Source of the DNA: JBDTMT01 sp033764095
Lineage (GTDB): Bacteria; Desulfobacterota; Binatia; HRBIN30; CADEER01
Length of the DNA stretch: 18,397 nt
Assembly (NCBI GenBank): GCA_033764095.1
Contig: JANRJF010000322.1
Location: 1 to 18,397, forward strand
Direction of reading: 5' to 3'
Made by a program: the position numbers and the translations under genes. The stretch's first letter is position 1, and each line of letters begins with the position of its first letter. Below, piece after piece: positions 12,886 through 18,397 of this stretch. The notes beneath the pieces were generated by a model. The model was not told the DNA's origin, made no database searches, and saw only the letters and a list, made by a program, of their open reading frames with translations.

Positions 12886-15800
12886 CGCGGCACCGACACC
12901 AGGCGGCGCGTCAGCACGCCGCGCAGCTCGCGCAGCCAGCGGCTGACGCGCGCGACGTACAGGTAGACGATCGGTGTCGTGTAGAGGGTCAGCACCTGGC
13001 TGACGATCAGCCCGCCGACGATGGCGATGCCGAGCGGGCGGCGCAGCTCGGCGCCGGCGCCGCCGCCGACGGCGAGCGGCAGCGCGCCGAACAGCGCCGC
13101 CAGCGTCGTCATCAGGATCGGCCGCAGTCGCAGCAGGCAGGCGGCGCGGATCGCGTCGGCCGGCGCCATGCCCTGCTCGCGCTCGGCGTCGAGCGCGAAG
13201 TCGATCATCATGATGGCGTTCTTCTTGACGATGCCGATCAGCAGCAGGACGCCGATCAGCGACATGATGTCGAGCTGCCCGCCGGTGAGCAGCAGCGCGG
13301 CGAAGGCGCCGCTGCCGGCCGAGGGCAGGGTGGAGAGGATGGTGAGCGGGTGGGCGTAGCTCTCGTAGAAGATGCCGAGCACGATGTAGACGGTCGCCAG
13401 CGCGGCGAGGATGAGCAGCGGTTGATCGTCGATCGACGACTGGAAGGCCTGCGCCGCGCCGGCGAAGCTGCCGCGCACGCCGGCCGGCAGGTCGAGCGCC
13501 GCGGTGGCGCGCTCGATCGCCTCGACCGCGTCGCTCAGCGCCACGCCGGGCGTCAGGTTGAACGACAGCGTCACGGCCGGGAACTGGCCCTGGTGGTTGA
13601 TCTGCAGGGTGGTGGCGCCTTCTTCGTAGTGCGTGAAGGCGCTGAGCGGCACCTGGGCGCCGCTGTCGGCGGTGACGTAGAGCGTCTGCAGGGTTGCCGG
13701 CCGCTCGAGGAAGCGCGGCGCGACGCCGAGCACGACGCGGTACTGGTTCTGGTCGCCGTAGACGGTGGCGATCTGGCGCTGGCCGAAGGCGTCGTACAGC
13801 GCGTCGTCGAGCCGCTGCGGCGACACCCGCAGGCGCGCGGCGCTGACCCGATCGATCACCAGGCGCGACTCGAGGCCGCCGTCGAGCTGGTCGGTGTTGA
13901 CGTCGACCAGTTGCGGCAGGCCGCGCAGCGCCTGCAGCACGCGCGGCGCGGCAGCGCTCAAGTCCGACACGTCGTCGCCCTGCAGCGTGTACTGGTAGAG
14001 CGCGGAGCTGCCGCGCCCGCCGATGCGCAGGTCCTGTACCGGCTGCAGGAAGGTCTGCGCGCCGGGGATCTTGGCCAGCTGCGGGCGCAGCCGCGCCATC
14101 ACGGCGTCGGCACTATCGCGCTCGTCGGCCGGCTTGAGCGTCACCCACATGCGCGCCGAGTTGCGTCCGCCGCCGCCGCCCGGGCCGCCGCCGCCGCCGG
14201 TGAAGGCCATCACGCCGGCCACCGCCGGATCGCGGCCGACCAGGTCCGCCACCGCGATCAGCTTCTCCCACATCGCCTGGAAGGACGTGTTCTGCGCTCC
14301 CTGGATGGCGCCGGTGAGCCGGCCGGTGTCCTGGGTGGGGAAGAATCCCTTGGGAATCGCCGCGAACAGCACGACGTTCAGCACGACGGTGCCGACGGTG
14401 AGTGCCAGCACGCTGCGCGGATGGCGCAGCGCGAGATCGAGGGTCACCGCGTAGGCGCGTGCCAGCCAGCCCGGTTGCGGTTCGGCGCCGTGTCGGCGTG
14501 GGCGCAGCAGTACGGCGCACATCATCGGCGTGGTGGTCAGCGAGATGACCAACGAGATCGCGACCGCGGCGGACAGGGTGACGGCGAACTCGCGGAACAG
14601 TCGCCCGAGCATGCCACCCATCAGCAGCAGCGGGATGAACACGGCGACCAACGAGACGCTCATCGCCAGCACGGTGAAGCCGATGCCCTGCGAGCCGCGC
14701 AACGCCGCCTCGCGCGGCGACTCGCCCGCCTCGATGTGGCGGCTGATGTTCTCCAACACGACGATGGCGTCGTCGACGACGAAGCCGGCGGCGATGGCGA
14801 GCGCCATCAGCGAGAGGTTGTCGAGGCTGTAGCCGCACAGGTACATGACGCCACCGGTGGCGATCAGCGACACCGGCACCGCGACGCTGGGGATCAAGGC
14901 CGCGCGTACGTCGCGCAGGAAGACGAAGACCACCAGGATGACCAGCACCACCGCGACGCCGAGCGCCAGCTCGACGTGGTGCAGCGAGGCGCGGATCGGC
15001 GGGGTGCGGTCCATCACCACGTGCATGCGCACCGTCGCCGGCAGCGCCGCGTGCAGGTGCGGCAGCGCCGCGTGGATGCGCGCGACGGTCTCGATGACGT
15101 TGGCGCCGGGGCTGCGGAAGACGGCGAGCAGGATGGCGCGCCGGCCGTTCACCACCCCGCCGGTGCGCACGTCCTCGGTGGCGTCAGTGACCTCGGCGAC
15201 GTCGCGCAGGCGCAGCGCGGCGCCGTCGACGTGGTGGATGATGAGGTCGCGATAGGCGGCGGCGCCGACCAGCTGGTCGTTGGTCTCCACCTGCCAGCTC
15301 TGCTCGCCGTCGTGCATCGCCCCCTTCGGCCGCCGCAGCGTGTTGGCCTGCACGGTGGTGCGGATGTCCTCCAGGCCGAGGCCGTAGCGGGTGAGCGCGG
15401 TCGGGTTGGCGTCGATGCGCACCGCCGGCAGCGAGCTGCCGCCGATGTTCACCTGGCCGACGCCCTGTACCTGCGAGAGACCCTGCTGCAGCGTCGTGGC
15501 GGCGACGTCGTAGAGCTCGCCCGGCGTCAGGCGCTCCGAGGTGAGCGAGAGGATGAGGATCGGCGCGTCGGCGGGTTTGACCTTCCGGTACGATGGATTG
15601 CTCGGCAGATTGGCGGGCAGCTCGCCGCGCGCGGCGTTGATCGCCGCCTGGACGTCGCGCGCCGCGCCGTCGATGTCGCGCTCGAGGTCGAACTGCAGGA
15701 TGATCGAGGTCGAGCCGAGGCTGCTCGACGAAGTCATCTCCGTCACCCCGGCGATGCGGCCGAACTGGCGCTCCAGCGGCGCCGCCACCGAGGTGGCCAT

Positions 15801-15974
15801 GGTCTCCGGGCTGGCGCCGGGCAGGCCGGCCGACACCGAGATGGTCGGGAACTCGACCTGCGGCAGCGGCGCCACCGGCAACTGCCACAGCCCGGCGAGC
15901 CCGGCGAGCGCCAGGCCGACGGTGAGCAGGGTGGTCGCCACCGGCCGGCGGATGAATGGTGCCGAGATGTTCAT
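12882..15974 (-). CDS. mdtC: RND multidrug efflux permease, MdtC-like
   Basis: The protein has 1030 residues, full length for an HAE1-type RND transporter, a proton-driven inner-membrane drug exporter. Similarity to E. coli MdtC is visible throughout: FIRRPVATTLLTVG at the N-terminus, LPVAPLPQVEFPTISVSAGL, TSSSSLGSTSIILQFDLERD (81-100), NLSLMALAIAAGFVVDDAIV with the TM4 proton-relay pair D401-D402, IPKGFFPTQDTG (540-551), AFGQRQIATVY (729-739) and GIVKKNAIMMIDFALDAE with the TM10 lysine pair K917-K918. Twelve transmembrane helices and two large periplasmic loops are evident. An unusual glycine run (593-603) sits in the second loop. Its start overlaps the stop of the MdtB-like gene (ATGA 15971-15974), so the two are made together and, as with MdtB/MdtC, probably form a heteromeric trimer. 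The substrate range is unknown; the symbol is by homology and gene order. Confidence 0.93.
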   Translation of the reverse strand: MNISAPFIRRPVATTLLTVGLALAGLAGLWQLPVAPLPQVEFPTISVSAGLPGASPETMATSVAAPLERQFGRIAGVTEMTSSSSLGSTSIILQFDLERDIDGAARDVQAAINAARGELPANLPSNPSYRKVKPADAPILILSLTSERLTPGELYDVAATTLQQGLSQVQGVGQVNIGGSSLPAVRIDANPTALTRYGLGLEDIRTTVQANTLRRPKGAMHDGEQSWQVETNDQLVGAAAYRDLIIHHVDGAALRLRDVAEVTDATEDVRTGGVVNGRRAILLAVFRSPGANVIETVARIHAALPHLHAALPATVRMHVVMDRTPPIRASLHHVELALGVAVVLVILVVFVFLRDVRAALIPSVAVPVSLIATGGVMYLCGYSLDNLSLMALAIAAGFVVDDAIVVLENISRHIEAGESPREAALRGSQGIGFTVLAMSVSLVAVFIPLLLMGGMLGRLFREFAVTLSAAVAISLVISLTTTPMMCAVLLRPRRHGAEPQPGWLARAYAVTLDLALRHPRSVLALTVGTVVLNVVLFAAIPKGFFPTQDTGRLTGAIQGAQNTSFQAMWEKLIAVADLVGRDPAVAGVMAFTGGGGGPGGGGGRNSARMWVTLKPADERDSADAVMARLRPQLAKIPGAQTFLQPVQDLRIGGRGSSALYQYTLQGDDVSDLSAAAPRVLQALRGLPQLVDVNTDQLDGGLESRLVIDRVSAARLRVSPQRLDDALYDAFGQRQIATVYGDQNQYRVVLGVAPRFLERPATLQTLYVTADSGAQVPLSAFTHYEEGATTLQINHQGQFPAVTLSFNLTPGVALSDAVEAIERATAALDLPAGVRGSFAGAAQAFQSSIDDQPLLILAALATVYIVLGIFYESYAHPLTILSTLPSAGSGAFAALLLTGGQLDIMSLIGVLLLIGIVKKNAIMMIDFALDAEREQGMAPADAIRAACLLRLRPILMTTLAALFGALPLAVGGGAGAELRRPLGIAIVGGLIVSQVLTLYTTPIVYLYVARVSRWLRELRGVLTRRLVSVPR

Positions 15975-18397
15975 CGCGACGCCGCCACCGCTCCGCGCCG
16001 CGTCGCCAGCCACGCACGGGTGCGCGCCGCCAGGCGGTCGAAGGCGAGGTAGATGACCGGCGTGGTGTAGAGCGTCAGCACCTGGCTGACGATCAGGCCG
16101 CCGACGATGGTGATGCCGAGCGGCCGGCGCAGCTCGGCGCCGACACCCTGGCTGAGCGCCAGCGGCAGTGCGCCGAGCAGCGCCGCCAGGGTGGTCATCA
16201 GAATCGGCCGGAAGCGCAGCAGCGCCGCGTCGACGATCGCGGCGCGCGGCGCCATGCCGCGCTCGCGCTCGGCGTCGAGCGCGAAGTCGATCATCATGAT
16301 GGCGTTCTTCTTGACGATGCCGATCAGCAGGATCAGGCCGATCAGGCCGACGATGTCGAGCTCGCTGCCGGCGAGGCGCAGCGCCAGCAGCGCACCGACG
16401 CCGGCCGAGGGCAGGGTGGAGAGGATGGTCAGTGGGTGGATGTAGCTCTCGTACAGCACGCCGAGCACGACGTAGACGACCAGCAGGGCGGCGAGAATGA
16501 GCAGCGGCATGTTGCCCTGCGAGGCCGTGAAGGCGCGCGCGGTGCCCTGGAAGCCGCCGCCGATGCTGGCCGGCAGCTCGAGCGCCGCGACCTGCTGCTC
16601 GACCGCCGCGACCGCGTCGCCGAGCGCCACGCCGGGCGCGGTGTCGAACGACACCGTCGCGGCGGGGAACTGGCCCTGGCGGGTGATGGTCAGCGGCGCG
16701 GTCTGCTCGACCGCGCGCGTCACCGCGCTGAGCGGCACCGGCGTGCCGCCGGTGCCGGCGACGTACAGGCTGCGCAGCCCCTCCGGATAGCGCTGGAAGG
16801 TCGGCGCCACCTCCAGCACGACGCGGTACTGGTTGAGCTGGGTGAACATGGTCGAGATCTGGCGCTGGCCGAAGGCGTCGTAGAGCGCGTCGTCGATTGC
16901 CTGTGGCGTCACCCCGAGCCGCGCCGCGGCGTCGCGGTCGATCTCCAGCTTCACCTGCAGGCCGTCCGGGTGCTGGTCGCTGCCGACTTCGCGCAGCAGC
17001 GGCTGCTGCGCCAGCGCGTGCACCAGCCGCGGCGTCCACTCGGCCAGCGTCGCGGCGTTGGGGTCTTCGATGACGTACTGGTAGGGGGCGCGGCTGACGC
17101 GGTCCTGCACGGTGAGGTCCTGCACCGCCTGCAGGTCGAGACGGATGCCCGGCACCGCGGCGACCGCGGCCAGCAGCCGATCGATCACCGCCGGGGCGCG
17201 ATCGCGCTCGGCGAGCGGCTTGAGCGTGATCAGCATGCGGCCGCTGTTCAGCGAGGTGTTGATCCCGTCGATGCCGATGAACGACGACAGGCTCTCCACC
17301 GCCGGATCGCGGAGCACGACGCGCGCCAACGCCTGCTGGCGCTCGGCCATCGCCGGAAAGGCGATCGCGTCCGGCGCGTCCGAGATGCCGAGCAGCACGC
17401 CGGTGTCCTGGACCGGGAAGAAGCCCTTCGGTGCGGCGACGAACAGCACGACGGTGAGCAGCAGCACGGCGACCGCCACCGCCAGCGTCGCGCCCTGGCG
17501 CGCCAGCACCCAGTCGAGCGAGCGGCGATAGGCGTCGAGCAGGCGGTCGAAGCCGCGCTCCAGCGTCGCCGCCAGCGTGTCCGGCGCCTCCAGGTTGGCG
17601 TCGCCGAGCAGGCGGGCCGACAGCATCGGCGTCAGCGTCAGCGAGACCACGGCGGAGATGAGGATGGTGACGCCGAGGGTCAGCGCGAACTCGCGGAACA
17701 GACGGCCGACCACGTCGCCCATGAACAACAGCGGGATCAGCACGGCGATCAGCGAGATGGTGAGCGACAGGATGGTGAAGCCGATCTCCGCCGCGCCGCG
17801 CAACGCCGCCTCGATCGGCGCGTGGCCCTGCTCGCGGTAGCGGGCGATGTTCTCGATCATCACGATGGCGTCGTCGACGACGAAGCCGGTGGCGATCACC
17901 AGCGCCATCAGCGACAGGTTGTTGAGGCTGAAGCCGAGCAGGTAGGCGGCGCCGAAGGCGCCGATCAGCGACAGCGGCACGGCGACGGCGGGGATCAGCG
18001 TCGCCGACCAGTGGCGCAGGAAGAGGAAGATCACCAGCACCACCAGCGCGACGGCGAGCAGCAGCTCGCGCTGCACGTCGGCGACCGAGGCGCGGATGGT
18101 CACGGTGCGGTCGGTGAGCACGTGCACGCGGACGCCGGCCGGCAGCGCGCGCTCCAGGCGCGGCAGCAGCGCGGTGATGCGGTCGACGACCTCGATGACG
18201 TTGGCGCCGGGTTGACGCTGCACGTTGAGGATCACCGCCGGCGTCTCGTTCATCCACGCCGCCTGGCGCTGGTTCTCGGCGTCGTCGAGCACCTCGGCGA
18301 CGTCGGCGAGGCGCACCGGCCCGGTCGGCCGCTGCGCGACGATCAGGGCGCGGTACTCGGCGCTCGACAGCAACTGGTCGTTGGCGCCGATGATGAA
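15971..18397 (-). CDS. mdtB: RND multidrug efflux permease, MdtB-like (5' end outside window)
   Basis: The frame is open to the right edge; 808 residues are visible, beginning FIIGANDQLLSSAEYRALIV, which matches the interior of MdtB-like proteins, so about 230 N-terminal residues lie beyond position 18397. Seen here: NLSLMALVIATGFVVDDAIV with the TM4 Asp pair, LPLLFMGDVVGRLFREFAL-like region after TM5-6, APKGFFPVQDTGVLLG opening the second periplasmic loop, DAFGQRQISTMFTQLNQYR, and GIVKKNAIMMIDFALDAERE in TM10. It is the upstream member of the pump pair, the position of mdtB in the mdtABC order; the membrane-fusion adaptor would be expected further upstream, outside the window. It ends in an ATGA overlap with the MdtC-like gene. 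The two pumps share long stretches, consistent with an old duplication. Confidence 0.93.
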   Translation of the reverse strand, partial: FIIGANDQLLSSAEYRALIVAQRPTGPVRLADVAEVLDDAENQRQAAWMNETPAVILNVQRQPGANVIEVVDRITALLPRLERALPAGVRVHVLTDRTVTIRASVADVQRELLLAVALVVLVIFLFLRHWSATLIPAVAVPLSLIGAFGAAYLLGFSLNNLSLMALVIATGFVVDDAIVMIENIARYREQGHAPIEAALRGAAEIGFTILSLTISLIAVLIPLLFMGDVVGRLFREFALTLGVTILISAVVSLTLTPMLSARLLGDANLEAPDTLAATLERGFDRLLDAYRRSLDWVLARQGATLAVAVAVLLLTVVLFVAAPKGFFPVQDTGVLLGISDAPDAIAFPAMAERQQALARVVLRDPAVESLSSFIGIDGINTSLNSGRMLITLKPLAERDRAPAVIDRLLAAVAAVPGIRLDLQAVQDLTVQDRVSRAPYQYVIEDPNAATLAEWTPRLVHALAQQPLLREVGSDQHPDGLQVKLEIDRDAAARLGVTPQAIDDALYDAFGQRQISTMFTQLNQYRVVLEVAPTFQRYPEGLRSLYVAGTGGTPVPLSAVTRAVEQTAPLTITRQGQFPAATVSFDTAPGVALGDAVAAVEQQVAALELPASIGGGFQGTARAFTASQGNMPLLILAALLVVYVVLGVLYESYIHPLTILSTLPSAGVGALLALRLAGSELDIVGLIGLILLIGIVKKNAIMMIDFALDAERERGMAPRAAIVDAALLRFRPILMTTLAALLGALPLALSQGVGAELRRPLGITIVGGLIVSQVLTLYTTPVIYLAFDRLAARTRAWLATRRGAVAASR

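Noticed and set aside
12831..16052. Very long plus-strand open frame (over 1000 codons) across the efflux operon
   Set aside because: It is the complement of the RND and outer-membrane factor genes; its product is rich in Gln, Arg, His and Asp with no domain, as expected for an antisense frame in high-GC DNA.
12882..18257. A single 1791-codon giant gene on the minus strand
   Set aside because: Only the part from 15974 down is the MdtC-like protein; the rest is a wrong frame over the MdtB-like gene, which is read in the frame ending at 15971.

Overview
The window comes from a very GC-rich Gram-negative bacterium (roughly 70% G+C by eye). It is probably an uncultured Deltaproteobacteria- or Binatota-like lineage, but that placement is inference. 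It rests on the mix of an EF-hand/dockerin-like secreted protein with a Thr/Pro/Glu tail, a secreted Cys-rich protein, an acyl-CoA dehydrogenase of the FadE type, a short DksA and an MdtBC-type efflux operon. Nothing looks like a prophage, a transposase or a CRISPR locus. The window reads as chromosomal sequence with several dispersed intergenic inverted repeats.

Layout. Positions 1-1763 hold the 3' end of an unrecognised gene (+), a small exported protein (-) and a pair of overlapping small unknown genes (+). Positions 1770-3875 (-) encode a three-part protein: a DnaQ-like exonuclease, a CBS pair and a DUF294-type nucleotidyltransferase whose expected metal-binding DxD is absent. Positions 4030-5028 (-) encode the EF-hand protein with the low-complexity tail. 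Positions 5117-7052 (+) form a tightly overlapping set: an HExxH membrane protein, GluQ-RS (tRNA-Asp modification) and an 84-aa unknown. A nested inverted repeat (7051-7201) separates it from dxr (MEP isoprenoid pathway), which is followed by dksA (stringent-response co-regulator). A second inverted repeat lies between dksA and the convergent acyl-CoA dehydrogenase gene. tRNA-Ala(CGC) follows at 10245-10317 with a strong GC hairpin behind it, then a secreted Cys-rich protein with an internal duplication.

Positions 11380-18397 (-) are one efflux operon, transcribed leftwards and entering the window from the right. It has an MdtB-like RND pump (5' end outside), an MdtC-like RND pump and a NodT-type outer-membrane lipoprotein, each joined to the next by an ATGA stop/start overlap. 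The membrane-fusion adaptor expected upstream is not in view. The two pump subunits would form a heteromeric inner-membrane pump and the lipoprotein the outer-membrane exit duct.

There is no gene-free stretch longer than 300 bases. The largest gap, 928-1206 between divergent genes, shows no promoter or RNA that I can defend. No complete new defence or mobile system is visible. The most unusual items are the exonuclease-CBS-DUF294 protein with a degenerate nucleotidyltransferase site, the duplicated Cys-rich secreted protein and the nested inverted repeats.
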